The notes beneath the pieces are model-generated. The model was not told where the DNA came from and ran no database searches. It worked only from the letters and a program-made list of their open reading frames with translations. Source: Parvibaculaceae bacterium PLY_AMNH_Bact1 (GTDB lineage Bacteria > Pseudomonadota > Alphaproteobacteria > Parvibaculales > Parvibaculaceae). From it: a stretch of 64,000 nt of DNA. A program made the translations under genes and the position numbers. The DNA lies in assembly GCA_032881465.1 (NCBI GenBank), contig CP126168.1, forward strand, positions 744,001 to 808,000, written 5' to 3'. Below are positions 1 through 8,994 of the stretch, one piece after another; within the stretch, counting starts at the first letter, position 1, and every line of letters starts with the position of its first letter.

Positions 1-61
1 ACGCAATCGCCCATGCGAGAGCATGTTCGCGCCCGCCTGATCCTATAACCAGAACGTTCAT
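1..61 (-). CDS. purD: Phosphoribosylamine-glycine ligase, N-terminal fragment
   Basis: Only the first 20 codons lie in the window; the gene runs off the left edge. The reverse strand from the ATG at 61 reads MNVLVIGSGGREHALAW, the characteristic PurD start, with the glycine-rich GSGGREHA loop of the N-terminal ATP-grasp pre-domain. PurD joins phosphoribosylamine and glycine in the second step of purine synthesis. It is divergent from xseA across about 190 bases that must hold both promoters; I see no strong -35/-10 pair there. Confidence 0.88.
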   Translation of the reverse strand, partial: MNVLVIGSGGREHALAWAIA

Positions 62-250
62 TCGACTTCGATCCCTGAATTCCAATGTTGAACCGTTTTG
101 TCGGTCCTCACTATTCCCTGGGCATTCCCTGAGCAATCCCCGGACAATCTTGTATCATGGTGGATGATTCCGGCAAACCGCCGCAGGACCCAGCAGGTTC
201 TACAAATTTTGAAGTAAAATCAAAGGCTTAAAGTGAGAGACGCCGTACCT

Positions 251-1696
251 ATGGCTGACGATACAACCCCAGGAAATGCCTACGAATTCTCGGTCAGCGA
301 GCTCTCCATGGCGCTAAAGCGCACGGTGGAGGACACATATGGTTATGTGCGGGTGCGCGGCGAGTTGGGGCGGGTCAGCCGACCGGCCTCAGGTCATCTC
401 TACCTCGATTTGAAAGACGACAAGTCTGTCCTGAATGGCGTGATCTGGAAGGGTGTCGCCTCGAGGTTGAAAGTGAAGCCAGAGCAGGGGCTTGAGGTTG
501 TCTGTACAGGCAAGCTCACGACCTTCCCAGGGCAATCGCGCTATCAGATTGTCATCGAGAGTATGGAACTGGCAGGCGTCGGTGCTCTTATGGCGCTGTT
601 GGAGCAGCGCAAAAAGGCCCTGGCGGCAGAGGGTCTGTTTGATCCTGCAAAAAAACGGCCCATCCCATTTCTACCTGAGACCATCGGGGTGGTGACGAGT
701 CCCTCGGGCGCTGTCATTTGTGACATCCTGCATCGTCTTCGCGACAGGTTTCCGCGCCACGTTCTGGTCTGGCCGGTTCGCGTCCAGGGGGAACAATCAG
801 CGGAAGAAGTCACTGCCGCGATCAAGGGGTTCAACAATCTGAAGCCTGGCGGACCGACGCCGCGACCAGACCTGCTGATTGTGGCGCGCGGCGGGGGGTC
901 GCTTGAAGATCTTTGGTCATTTAATGAAGAAACAGTGGTGCGTGCGGCAGCCGCCAGCGATATTCCGCTTATTTCGGCAGTGGGGCACGAAACCGACACG
1001 ACCCTCATCGACTTCGCGTCTGACCAGCGCGCACCGACGCCGACCGCCGCAGCGGAAATGGCGGTGCCTGTCAGGGCTGATTTGGTCGCCCGGGTTCTAG
1101 ACAATGCCCGCCGTCTTGTGCGGGCGGAAACCCGCAAAGTGACTGAACTGGGTGCCCGCCTTGAAGGTCTTAGTCGCGGCTTACCTAAACCGGACGATCT
1201 TTTTGCGTTGCCCGGCCAAAGACTGGACCATGCAAGTCAACGCCTTGGATTGGGGCTGGGAGCCGCCACGTCAGTCAAGCGCGGACAGCTTGAACGCATT
1301 GCCGGTCGCCTTTCGGGCCAAGTGCTTGCATCCAAACTTTCAAACGGCACTCAGCGGACCCGGGATCTGGCAGCCCGTGCCACCCGCGCAGAACAAAGAC
1401 ATCTGTCTGATCTTGGCAGACGAATGGCACAGGCCGGGCGGCTGCTGGATACCTTGAGCTATCAGTCGGTGCTTAGTCGGGGATTTGCCTTGGTTCGTGA
1501 CGATAGCGGTGCCCCTGTCAGGGGATCAGCGGCGGTCTCGCCTGGGGCGGCACTGGAACTGGAATTTGCGGGGGCAGACAAGCTTGCCGTTGTGGCAGGC
1601 GCGACACCTGACAAACCCGCAGTCAAACCTAAAACTAAAAGACCTGTTTCAAAAAAGAAGGGGACATCGGCTAACGATCAGGGGCGGTTGTTCTAG
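251..1696 (+). CDS. xseA: Exodeoxyribonuclease VII large subunit
   Basis: About 481 residues, slightly longer than the E. coli protein. An N-terminal OB-fold nucleic-acid-binding domain (about residues 12-105, beginning EFSVSELS and including VRGELGRVSRP) is followed by the large-subunit catalytic domain, with the conserved GGGSLEDLWSFNEE and AVGHETDTTLIDF stretches. A basic Lys/Pro-rich tail closes the protein. With XseB it degrades single-stranded DNA into acid-soluble oligonucleotides in both directions. An in-frame GTG at 233, preceded by AAAGG at 222-226, is an alternative start adding six residues; the ATG at 251 gives the usual family N-terminus. No xseB is visible nearby. Confidence 0.96.
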   Translation: MADDTTPGNAYEFSVSELSMALKRTVEDTYGYVRVRGELGRVSRPASGHLYLDLKDDKSVLNGVIWKGVASRLKVKPEQGLEVVCTGKLTTFPGQSRYQIVIESMELAGVGALMALLEQRKKALAAEGLFDPAKKRPIPFLPETIGVVTSPSGAVICDILHRLRDRFPRHVLVWPVRVQGEQSAEEVTAAIKGFNNLKPGGPTPRPDLLIVARGGGSLEDLWSFNEETVVRAAAASDIPLISAVGHETDTTLIDFASDQRAPTPTAAAEMAVPVRADLVARVLDNARRLVRAETRKVTELGARLEGLSRGLPKPDDLFALPGQRLDHASQRLGLGLGAATSVKRGQLERIAGRLSGQVLASKLSNGTQRTRDLAARATRAEQRHLSDLGRRMAQAGRLLDTLSYQSVLSRGFALVRDDSGAPVRGSAAVSPGAALELEFAGADKLAVVAGATPDKPAVKPKTKRPVSKKKGTSANDQGRLF

Positions 1697-1708
1697 CAAG
1701 GGTGTCAT

Positions 1709-1765
1709 ATGAGCGAGAAACCATATTTGCACTGCAAGAATGACTTCTGCCTGCGCCAGGAGTAG
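1709..1765 (+). CDS. Possible 18-residue peptide between xseA and DUF2093 gene
   Basis: A short reading frame starts 13 bases after the xseA stop with a good ribosome-binding site (AAGGG at 1698-1702, six-base spacing) and encodes MSEKPYLHCKNDFCLRQE, with two cysteines. It ends ten bases before the DUF2093 gene. It could be a real micropeptide, a translational coupler or a chance frame. Nothing beyond the start context supports it, and no function is assigned. Confidence 0.25.
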   Translation: MSEKPYLHCKNDFCLRQE

Positions 1766-1774
1766 GTTGAACTC

Positions 1775-1996
1775 ATGAATCGACATGAAAATGGCTTCGG
1801 TGGAAGCAAAGCAGAGCTGGTGTATGGGGACGGCGAGTACCACGTGGTTCGCAAGGGCACGTTCGTTGTCTGTGCAGTGACGGGTGCGAACATACCTCTT
1901 GAGGATTTGCGTTATTGGCACGCAGATCGCCAGGAAGCCTATGTTGATGCGGCCGCAGCCCTGAAACGCGAGCTTGAGCTGAAGGGTCAGGAATGA
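1775..1996 (+). CDS. DUF2093 family protein
   Basis: A 73-residue protein with the DUF2093 signature: a basic start, then YHVVRKGTFVVCAVTGANIPLEDLRYW, followed by a short helical tail. The family is small, uncharacterised and largely alphaproteobacterial. It lies directly downstream of xseA and its stop overlaps the start of the M23 gene by four bases (ATGA), so the two are probably translationally coupled. The single Cys and the CAVTG...IPLEDLRYW segment are the most family-like features. Function unknown. Confidence 0.88.
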   Translation: MNRHENGFGGSKAELVYGDGEYHVVRKGTFVVCAVTGANIPLEDLRYWHADRQEAYVDAAAALKRELELKGQE

Positions 1997-2859
1997 ATTT
2001 GAGGCGCCTGCGCAATCTCTTGTTTATCGTTGTCGCGTCTCTATTTGCCGGGCTCCCAGCCTGGGCGGAGGGGCGCGTCGGTCTCACCGGCGAAGCTATT
2101 CAGGGCGGGATCATTATCGGCACGACTGAGCCTGGCACAAAGGTCATCCTGGATGGCGAACCTCTCATGGTATCGGAACGCGGACATTTTCTCTTTGCGT
2201 TTGACAGAGACCATGAAGGCACTGTCCACCTTGACCTGGAATATCCAGATGCCGAGCGCGAGAGCCTGTCGATTGATGTGGCGACCCGCGAATATGACGT
2301 GCAACGCATCGAAGGCGTGGCGTCAAAATATGTCAGTCCTTCAGCTGAGCAGCTGGAGCGCATTGCGCGGGACCGCGACTTGAAGCGGACCGCGCGTCCC
2401 GTTGATACGGCCCAAGACTGGTTCGCAGATGATTTTGTCTGGCCGGTAAAAGGGGTGATCACCGGCACGTTTGGCTTGCAGCGTTTTTTTAACGGTCAGC
2501 CGCGGCGACCTCATTACGGTGTTGATGTTGCCGCGAGCACCGGGACACCGGTGGCAGCACCTGCCGCTGGGATCATTCGGTTGGCACACCCGGACCTCTA
2601 TTTCGAAGGCGGTGCGATTTTCTTGGACCATGGTCACGGGATGATCAGCGTCATGATGCATCTGAGTAGCGTTGATGTTGAAGTCGGTCAGCAAGTCGAA
2701 CAGGGTGAGATTGTTGGGGCCGTTGGGGCGACGGGACGCGTGACGGGACCGCACCTCGACTGGCGCATGTATTGGCGGACGGCGCATGTTGACCCGGCCT
2801 TGCTGGCAGGGGACATGCCGGCGCCCAAACCGCTGGAACGTCCTTCAGAAACACCCTAG
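1993..2859 (+). CDS. M23 (LytM-type) peptidoglycan endopeptidase-like protein
   Basis: 288 residues: signal peptide to about residue 25 (cleavage near AWAEG), a beta-rich N-terminal region, and a LytM/peptidase M23 domain at about 150-275. The zinc-site motif HYGVD gives H174 and D178, and MMHLS gives H223. The last motif is GPHLDW (H254-L-D256) where classical LytM enzymes have HxH, so one ligand is altered. It is probably exported and acts on, or regulates cleavage of, cell-wall cross-bridges. Its stop is immediately followed by the stop of the convergent acyltransferase gene, leaving no spacer. Confidence 0.88.
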   Translation: MNLRRLRNLLFIVVASLFAGLPAWAEGRVGLTGEAIQGGIIIGTTEPGTKVILDGEPLMVSERGHFLFAFDRDHEGTVHLDLEYPDAERESLSIDVATREYDVQRIEGVASKYVSPSAEQLERIARDRDLKRTARPVDTAQDWFADDFVWPVKGVITGTFGLQRFFNGQPRRPHYGVDVAASTGTPVAAPAAGIIRLAHPDLYFEGGAIFLDHGHGMISVMMHLSSVDVEVGQQVEQGEIVGAVGATGRVTGPHLDWRMYWRTAHVDPALLAGDMPAPKPLERPSETP

Positions 2860-3741
2860 TCAGGCATCTTTCGGCCACCGATTGTGCATCCAAAGCCATT
2901 GTGCCGGGTTTGCCCGAATTTCCGCTTCCAGGAAATCATTCAATTTTTGGGTGATGCGCGCTGTTTCTGCGTGAGGGTCAGCAGTCTGATCGGCGAAGAT
3001 CGGTTCATGGATTTCCTCCACAAAATGCACACCTGTTGTTCGGCGGATTGTCACCGGCACGATGGGAATACCGTAGCGCGTCGCCATGGCGCCCGGGGTG
3101 GCAGGAGTCATCGCTTTTAAGCCAAACAATTTCGCCTCAATGCCGTCATTCATCTTTTGGTCGGCAAGCATGCAGATGAAACCCTTGTTGCGAATAATGC
3201 GAATAACGTCGCGGGCACCCTTTGGGCCTTTCGGGATTTGAACCGGATAGATAGCCCGGGATCGAAGCCTCACGATCCAATTGTCGATGGTGGGGTTGTT
3301 GGCGTGGCGATAAATTGCGCCACCGTCAAAACCATACAGACGCATGGCGAGGGCGAGAAGCTCCCAATTGGCGAAGTGACCCGACACGAGCATGGCGCCC
3401 CGGTCTCGGAGCTCTTGCATATGGCCAAGACCTTTGAGTGCTATGCGCGATTGATGTTCCGGTTCTTTGAAAGCGTCCAGGTGAGCGAATTCACCGATGG
3501 TTCGGCCAATATTGTCCCACATGTCGCGGATGATCTGATCAACGTCAGATGTCACGAGCTCGGGCATAGCCCGTTCAATATTCTTCCGTGCCCGGCGGGT
3601 TATACCGACATGCGGGCCAACAGTTCGAAGCAGCCACCCGCCAAATGCGGACGCCCGCTCCAGTCCAAGAAGTTTGAAGAAACCGAAGAGCGGAAGCGCC
3701 GCAGCGGCTTCGAGACGATATCTGACGGCTTTGTTTGACAA
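2860..3741 (-). CDS. Lipid A biosynthesis lauroyl acyltransferase (LpxL/HtrB family)
   Basis: 293 residues with the LpxL/HtrB acyltransferase fold. An N-terminal hydrophobic segment is followed by the HX4E catalytic motif in SGHFANWELL (H122, E127) and the PKGPKGARDVIR and LADQKMNDG segments typical of the family. It would add a secondary acyl chain to Kdo2-lipid IVA at the inner-membrane face. It is last in a run of minus-strand lipid A genes (waaA, lpxK, this gene), 57 bases after lpxK. Family membership is secure; acyl-chain length and position cannot be read from sequence. Confidence 0.9.
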   Translation of the reverse strand: MSNKAVRYRLEAAAALPLFGFFKLLGLERASAFGGWLLRTVGPHVGITRRARKNIERAMPELVTSDVDQIIRDMWDNIGRTIGEFAHLDAFKEPEHQSRIALKGLGHMQELRDRGAMLVSGHFANWELLALAMRLYGFDGGAIYRHANNPTIDNWIVRLRSRAIYPVQIPKGPKGARDVIRIIRNKGFICMLADQKMNDGIEAKLFGLKAMTPATPGAMATRYGIPIVPVTIRRTTGVHFVEEIHEPIFADQTADPHAETARITQKLNDFLEAEIRANPAQWLWMHNRWPKDA

Positions 3742-3798
3742 GAAACCAAGTCCAGAGCGAATGAGTGAGAATGCTTATAACAGGTCCGGCACTAGGGG

Positions 3799-4869
3799 TC
3801 AGTCCCTTCGTGTACCAGGGGGGGCGTAGGTATGGCTTGCCCGTGCAGCAGTGAGGTACTGGGTAAGCAGTGCGTCAAGACCGGGCAGATCGCCGAAAAT
3901 GGCTGTGACCGGCAAAACCGCAGTTTGCTCGCTAAGCTTACGGGCTGCCGCACTATCGGCTTTGCGAAGGCGAATGGCGTCCTTTTCTGTGGTGATGAGC
4001 AGCGCGTTCTCCGGGGCGGCGAGGTCCAAAAGGTCTTGCGCGTCTTTCTCGGAAAACGGGTGATGGTCAGGAAAGGACCTCGTCTGGGCGAGGGTGGCGC
4101 CCATCTTGCGCAGGGTTGAATAGAATTTTTCCGGGCGCCCGATGCCGGCAAATGCGATCAAAGTTTTGCTGACAAGGTTTTCGCTGCTATCAGCGTCCGG
4201 CTGAAGGCTGGCACCAAAGACGGGGATGGCGGTCTGCTCCGCGAGGTACTTCAGAGCTTTTGGCAGCGGTTCAGTCCCCAACGCCACAATGGCGTGGGTT
4301 CTCTTGAAAGCCGCTGCAATCGGTTCCCGCAAAGGTCCGGCGGGAATGACGGAACTATTGCCGACGCCCGCTCCAGTATCGACAACCAATAGAGATAGGT
4401 CCTTGTGGAGCGCTGGGTTTTGAAACCCGTCGTCCAGCAGAATGATGCTCGCACCAGCTCTCTCCGCAGCCAGGGCGCCTGCCACGCGGTCCTGGGCCAC
4501 CCATGTTGTCTCATGCCTGCTCAATAGAAGCGGTTCATCACCAACATCTGATGAGCTATGTAGCTCGCCATCGACACATAACGGACCGGTTTCCTTACCG
4601 CCATATCCCCGACTGACAAAATGGGGTGTCTCGCCCATGGTCTCCAGCCTTTTTGCAATCGCAATCGCGGTTGGCGTTTTGCCAGCGCCGCCTGCAGTGA
4701 AGTTGCCAATGCAAACAACCGGCACACTTATGCGCTCTGGCACGGTCATCTTCTGCCGGAGGCCAGCACCAATAGAATAGAGGACAGCGAAAGGGGTCAT
4801 CGCGAGACGCAAAAGCTGATCGCGTAGTGTTGGGGTGGCGGCAGGGTACCAAAAAGACGGGCTGCGCAT
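3799..4869 (-). CDS. lpxK: Tetraacyldisaccharide 4'-kinase
   Basis: 356 residues. LpxK phosphorylates the 4' position of tetraacyldisaccharide 1-phosphate to make lipid IVA. An N-terminal membrane-associated segment (residues 15-38) precedes an unusual P-loop, GNFTAGGAGKTP (about 55-66), then VSRGYGG and the DDGFQNPAL motif, all diagnostic. Its ATG overlaps the waaA stop by one base (TAATG), which implies coupling. Confidence 0.96.
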   Translation of the reverse strand: MRSPSFWYPAATPTLRDQLLRLAMTPFAVLYSIGAGLRQKMTVPERISVPVVCIGNFTAGGAGKTPTAIAIAKRLETMGETPHFVSRGYGGKETGPLCVDGELHSSSDVGDEPLLLSRHETTWVAQDRVAGALAAERAGASIILLDDGFQNPALHKDLSLLVVDTGAGVGNSSVIPAGPLREPIAAAFKRTHAIVALGTEPLPKALKYLAEQTAIPVFGASLQPDADSSENLVSKTLIAFAGIGRPEKFYSTLRKMGATLAQTRSFPDHHPFSEKDAQDLLDLAAPENALLITTEKDAIRLRKADSAAARKLSEQTAVLPVTAIFGDLPGLDALLTQYLTAARASHTYAPPGTRRD

Positions 4870-6161
4870 TATTGCTTCACCTTCGACTTTGCCGTGTCAG
4901 GCAAGAGGGGCAGTAGCTTTTGCGTTATGCGTGCTGCGACATGGGTTGAGCGTGACACAACCTCTTTTCCCTGAGCGGCGGCAATGCTTGCCTCTTCAGA
5001 TGTCGCCAGCCATTTCGATAACCTATCAGTTAGGTCAGCTTCCGATGTGACTTGAATAGCGGCCCCCGCATCCCGGAGCGGTGTTGTGGCATCTTCAAAG
5101 TTAAACATATGTGGCCCAAACAGTATGGCGGTATCGAGCCGCGCGGCCTCAAGCGGATTGTGGCCTCCAACATCTACAAACGACCCACCAATGAACGCAA
5201 TGGGCGCAAGGCGAAAAACCAGCCCCATTTCGCCGAGTGTATCGGCCAGATAGACATTGGTGTCTTGTTTTATCACATCTGATTTTGAGCGCTGTGCGAC
5301 GTTGAGGCCAAGTTCCTCCATGTCACGTGCAACAGCAGGTCCACGGGCAGGGTGTCGTGGCGCAAGAATGGTCAGAAGGTCTGGGAATGCCTTCTGGAGT
5401 TGGACATGGATGCGTCCGACGAGTGTCTCCTCGCCCTCATGCGTACTTGCCGCAACCCAGCAAGGTCGACCCCCAATCTGTGCCCGGAGGTCTTCAAGGG
5501 CTGCGGTGTCCGCTTGGAGCGGGGGGGCATCAAATTTGAGATTGCCAGGTGTCTCAACAGGATCGGCGCCCAAAGCGCTAAGGCGCGTGGCGGATCGTTC
5601 ATCTTGAGCAAGCACGACATCAAATGAGCTCAGCAGGGACGCAATCGAGCGGCCAACGCGGTTCCAACCTTTTGCGGACTTTTCCGACAAGCGAGCATTG
5701 GCAAGGACCAATGGGATGTCACGTGCACAAGTCTCCGCAATCATATTCGGCCAAAGTTCTGACTCTATGATCACAGCGAGGTCAGGTCGCCAATGTGAAA
5801 AAAAACGGCCCCAATAGGTTGGATGATCGAGGGGAACAAACTGGTGACAGGCAGACGGGGGAAGACGCTTCGCCATCAATTCAGCGGAGGTAAGAGTGCC
5901 GGTTGTCACTAGGAAGCGAAGGTTTGGCTGTGCCTCAGACAGGCATTTAATAAGCGGGAGCATGGAAAGAGATTCTCCAACGCTTGCTCCATGCAGCCAC
6001 ACCAGCGGGCTTTCGGGTCGCGCCGCTGAAGCAATCCCTTGTTTCTCGCTTACCCGGTCTGGATCTTCTTTACCTCGAAGAGTGCGTCGCTTGAGAATGA
6101 ACGTGAAAAGAGGACCGGCACTTGCAGTAAGCGTGCGATAGGCCCTCAAACCCAACGTCAT
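4869..6161 (-). CDS. waaA: 3-deoxy-D-manno-octulosonic acid (Kdo) transferase
   Basis: About 430 residues from the ATG at 6161 (MTLGLRAYRTL). An in-frame upstream extension to 6260 would overlap the preceding acyltransferase gene by 77 bases and is less likely. The protein has an N-terminal membrane anchor, a GT30 N-terminal domain with WLHGASVGES and the VIIESELWPNMI stretch, and a GT-B C-terminal domain with AASTHEGEE and GGSFVDVGGHNPLEAA for CMP-Kdo binding. It transfers Kdo to lipid IVA. It lies between a DUF374 acyltransferase and lpxK, a common alphaproteobacterial arrangement. Confidence 0.95.
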   Translation of the reverse strand: MTLGLRAYRTLTASAGPLFTFILKRRTLRGKEDPDRVSEKQGIASAARPESPLVWLHGASVGESLSMLPLIKCLSEAQPNLRFLVTTGTLTSAELMAKRLPPSACHQFVPLDHPTYWGRFFSHWRPDLAVIIESELWPNMIAETCARDIPLVLANARLSEKSAKGWNRVGRSIASLLSSFDVVLAQDERSATRLSALGADPVETPGNLKFDAPPLQADTAALEDLRAQIGGRPCWVAASTHEGEETLVGRIHVQLQKAFPDLLTILAPRHPARGPAVARDMEELGLNVAQRSKSDVIKQDTNVYLADTLGEMGLVFRLAPIAFIGGSFVDVGGHNPLEAARLDTAILFGPHMFNFEDATTPLRDAGAAIQVTSEADLTDRLSKWLATSEEASIAAAQGKEVVSRSTHVAARITQKLLPLLPDTAKSKVKQ

Positions 6162-6183
6162 CGTAACCGGGACGCCCAAAGAC

Positions 6184-6978
6184 CTATCCCACTTCTCGTG
6201 TATCGGTGAGAGTGTCTGAATTTCCAGGAGACACCGCCGATCTTCTGCCAACCATGGCATCGGCTTCGCGGGTCAACTGGTTCAGTGCATCCTCCACCTG
6301 CTGTCGACAGGATTCGACCGTTGCGTCGTCGGCATCACGCGGCACATATATTGGGTCTCCCCACACAACGGCGCCACGGTTAAACGGCAGCGGAATGGTG
6401 AACTTGTCCCAGGTATTGCCAAGCACCAAACGCGCGCGCGTGGTCGCAACGATAGGAAGAATGGGACGGCCTGAAAGACGGGCCATAGTCACAATTCCCA
6501 GACCGGCGACGCGGCGTGGACCGGGAGGCATGTCGGCTGTGAGCCCGATAGAGGCACCGTTTTGAAGGGCACGGACCATTGCACGGAGTGCCGCGGCCCC
6601 GCCTTTTTCCCTCGACTTTTCAGCTTTGCCTTTTGGAGCGCCAGAGCCGCGGATGGTGCCAAGACCCAGATGGCCGCAGAGACGGGCGATGATCTCACCG
6701 TCTCCATGTTTGGAGACTAGAACTTTTAGCGTTCGCCAATTGTGCCAAAACATCGGAAGGATCACGTTCTGACCATGCCATGTTGCACAGATAAATGTTT
6801 CATCGTCAGCCCAAAACTGTTCAGGAATATCAGCGCGCCGTTGATTGAAACGGCAGGTGAGGTGTACCAGCCGGACATAGCTCGCAATCGACAGTGCCAA
6901 GCCGCTCTGTACTGCGCTGCTCTTCAATATGCTTTTCGATAGTGATTTAAACCGGGACATGGCGAAATTTCTATCCAC
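6184..6978 (-). CDS. DUF374 lysophospholipid acyltransferase-family protein
   Basis: 264 residues. The N-terminus has one hydrophobic segment (about 20-40), then the DUF374 core: TWHGQNVILP, SKHGDGEIIARLCGHLG, IRGSG and GLTADMPPGPRR. The family is related to LPLAT acyltransferases and is often found next to waaA, suggesting a role in lipid A or envelope lipid acylation; the substrate is not established. The likely start is a GTG at 6978 overlapping the ABC transporter stop, with GGAG four bases upstream; an ATG at 6960 is the alternative. Confidence 0.88.
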   Translation of the reverse strand: MDRNFAMSRFKSLSKSILKSSAVQSGLALSIASYVRLVHLTCRFNQRRADIPEQFWADDETFICATWHGQNVILPMFWHNWRTLKVLVSKHGDGEIIARLCGHLGLGTIRGSGAPKGKAEKSREKGGAAALRAMVRALQNGASIGLTADMPPGPRRVAGLGIVTMARLSGRPILPIVATTRARLVLGNTWDKFTIPLPFNRGAVVWGDPIYVPRDADDATVESCRQQVEDALNQLTREADAMVGRRSAVSPGNSDTLTDTREVG

Positions 6979-8768
6979 TATTCTCCAGCAAGAGCTGGTG
7001 TGGGTTCTTCCTTCCGGTCAAATTGAGATTTAGAGAGTTCCGCATACACACCACCTTGCGCAATGAGATCTGCATGGCGTCCTTGTTCGATGACGCGCCC
7101 ATGGTCAATGACATAAATATTGTCTGCATGCATGATGGTTGAAAGACGGTGGGCAATAACAAGTGTAGTACGCCCCTGCATAAGTGTCTGAAGTGCCTTT
7201 TGGACCTGCAATTCTGAAGCAGTATCAAGCGCTGACGTGGCTTCATCCAGGAGCAGGATCGGCGCATTTTTGAGCATTGCGCGCGCGATGGCAATACGTT
7301 GACGTTGTCCGCCCGAAAGCTTGAGACCTGCTTCACCGACCTGGGTGTCATAGCCATGGGTGAGGTTCATGATGAAGCCGTGTGCCGCCGCATTCTTGGC
7401 TGCGGCTTCAATCTCTTCTTGCGAAGCATCAGGGCTCCCATAGGCGATGTTTGCTCGTATCGTATCGTCAAACAGGAAAGGTTCCTGGGTCACCAGTGCG
7501 CTAGCATTCCGCAAAGACGCCAGCGTCACAGATTTCAGATCCTGACCGTCAATAGAGACGGTCCCCTCACTCACATCATAGAATCGGGGAACCAGATTGA
7601 GGATGGTGCTCTTGCCTGCTCCACTTGGACCCACAAGAGCCACCGTCTGGCCCGCGGGCACATCAATCGTGACATTGTCCAGCGCCTTGGTGCCATCGTC
7701 ATAGTGGAAGCTCACGCGATCAAGGCTGATGGCACCATCGCTGACTTTCAGTTCTTTGCTATCGGTTCCGTCGACAATTTTTGCTTCTACATCAAGCACG
7801 GGAAACAGCCGCGATGCTGCTGCAACGCCTTCCTGCAGGACGGTTTGCTGATTGGCGACAGCTTTGAGTGGCTGGTAGGCCAGCATCACCGCAGCCATAA
7901 ATGCAAAGAACGATCCGGATGTCATTGTGCCATTAATGGCTTGCAAACCTGCATAACCAATCACTGCGGCTATCCCAACACCAGTTAGCGCCTCGGTGAC
8001 GGGACCAGCTGCTGCCTTTGCTTTGATAGACCGCATTGTGTGTTCCAGAACCAGAGCAATAGTACCCGCCGCGCGTTTTATCTCTGCATCTTCACGTCCA
8101 TAAGCTTTGACGACCCGAATGCCTCCGAGTGCCTCAAGGATCAGTGTTGATAGAGAGCCAGTTTCCTCAAGGCCTTTGTTGGTTGCTTTGCGTGTTTTCC
8201 GGCCGAGCCGACGCATGAAAAGGGCGGCGACCGGAATGACACCAGTTGCGATGATCGCCATCAGCCAATCGAGATAGTACATGTAGCCAATAAGGAAAAC
8301 GAGAACTGCCAAGTGTCGACTGAGGTTTACGATTGATTGAGCTGTTGAGTCTCGAAGACGAATAACGTCTGTCATGAACGTGGAGATGAACCGACCAGAA
8401 TGGGTTTGTTGAATCCAGCCCAAGTCTGCGGTCATAAGTTTTGAGAAAAGGTGCGTTTGAACAGCAACGACCATGCGCTGGCCGACATAGTTCATAATGA
8501 CATTTGACACATATGTCGTGACTGCCCGAAGACTCTGCGCGCCCAGAGCGCCCAGAGCAATGAGTAGCAACACATCTTCGCGCTTCTGTTCGAAGATCAA
8601 CTCGACAGTCTGCTCAATCAGGAACGGTAGTACACTCGTGGTAGCAGCAACAATCAGGTTGGCAAGGATGGCTAAAGCAATGAGCCCGGAATGTGGCTTG
8701 AGGTAGCTCGAAGCGATCCTCTTAACCGCGACCATGGTCTTTAGCGGCGCAGCAGTTTCAAGTGACAT
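6978..8768 (-). CDS. MsbA-like lipid exporter, ABC transporter ATP-binding/permease protein
   Basis: A half-size type I ABC exporter. Six transmembrane helices (roughly the first 320 residues) are followed by a nucleotide-binding domain with Walker A GPSGAGKST, signature LSGGQRQRIAIARA, Walker B ILLLDEATSALD and the H-loop VIAHRLST. Setting among DUF374, waaA, lpxK and lpxL-like genes suggests it flips lipid A-core across the inner membrane, but this is from context. I chose the ATG at 8768, preceded by AGGAAC. An in-frame ATG at 8876 adds 36 polar residues, lacks a ribosome-binding site, and would place a 20-base palindrome inside the coding sequence. Confidence 0.9.
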   Translation of the reverse strand: MSLETAAPLKTMVAVKRIASSYLKPHSGLIALAILANLIVAATTSVLPFLIEQTVELIFEQKREDVLLLIALGALGAQSLRAVTTYVSNVIMNYVGQRMVVAVQTHLFSKLMTADLGWIQQTHSGRFISTFMTDVIRLRDSTAQSIVNLSRHLAVLVFLIGYMYYLDWLMAIIATGVIPVAALFMRRLGRKTRKATNKGLEETGSLSTLILEALGGIRVVKAYGREDAEIKRAAGTIALVLEHTMRSIKAKAAAGPVTEALTGVGIAAVIGYAGLQAINGTMTSGSFFAFMAAVMLAYQPLKAVANQQTVLQEGVAAASRLFPVLDVEAKIVDGTDSKELKVSDGAISLDRVSFHYDDGTKALDNVTIDVPAGQTVALVGPSGAGKSTILNLVPRFYDVSEGTVSIDGQDLKSVTLASLRNASALVTQEPFLFDDTIRANIAYGSPDASQEEIEAAAKNAAAHGFIMNLTHGYDTQVGEAGLKLSGGQRQRIAIARAMLKNAPILLLDEATSALDTASELQVQKALQTLMQGRTTLVIAHRLSTIMHADNIYVIDHGRVIEQGRHADLIAQGGVYAELSKSQFDRKEEPTPALAGE

Positions 8769-8790
8769 CTGTTCCTGACGTGATGAACCA

Positions 8791-8810
8791 CGGGAGGCAG
8801 CTGCCTCCCG
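8791..8810. promoter_or_regulatory. 20-base perfect palindrome upstream of the ABC exporter
   Basis: CGGGAGGCAG followed by its exact reverse complement, centred about 32 bases before the preferred ABC transporter start. As DNA it could be an operator; as RNA it would fold into an eight-pair hairpin with an AGCT loop in the 5' leader. If the longer transporter start is used it lies in coding sequence and may be incidental. Confidence 0.4.
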
Positions 8811-8994
8811 AGCCTCTTGGGCTGCTTCTCGAATGGTGGGATCGCCAGTATGTACGCTCAACTGCAGGGCTTTCATTGGCCAGGAAGGTTGCTTGGAAGT
8901 TGGCGAATTGTATCACGCGCAATGAGGCGCGTCACCTCACAGGGCAAGCCCTAAGCAACCGTATTACAAGCCTTTTTGGGCCTATTATCGATCC

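Noticed and set aside
3157-3738. 193-codon plus-strand frame in the LpxL-like gene
   Set aside because: It is the complementary frame of a gene with clear acyltransferase motifs and has low-complexity composition.
7299-7988. 229-codon open frame on the plus strand inside the ABC exporter gene
   Set aside because: It is antisense to the nucleotide-binding domain with intact Walker motifs; no ribosome-binding site or recognisable domain is found.
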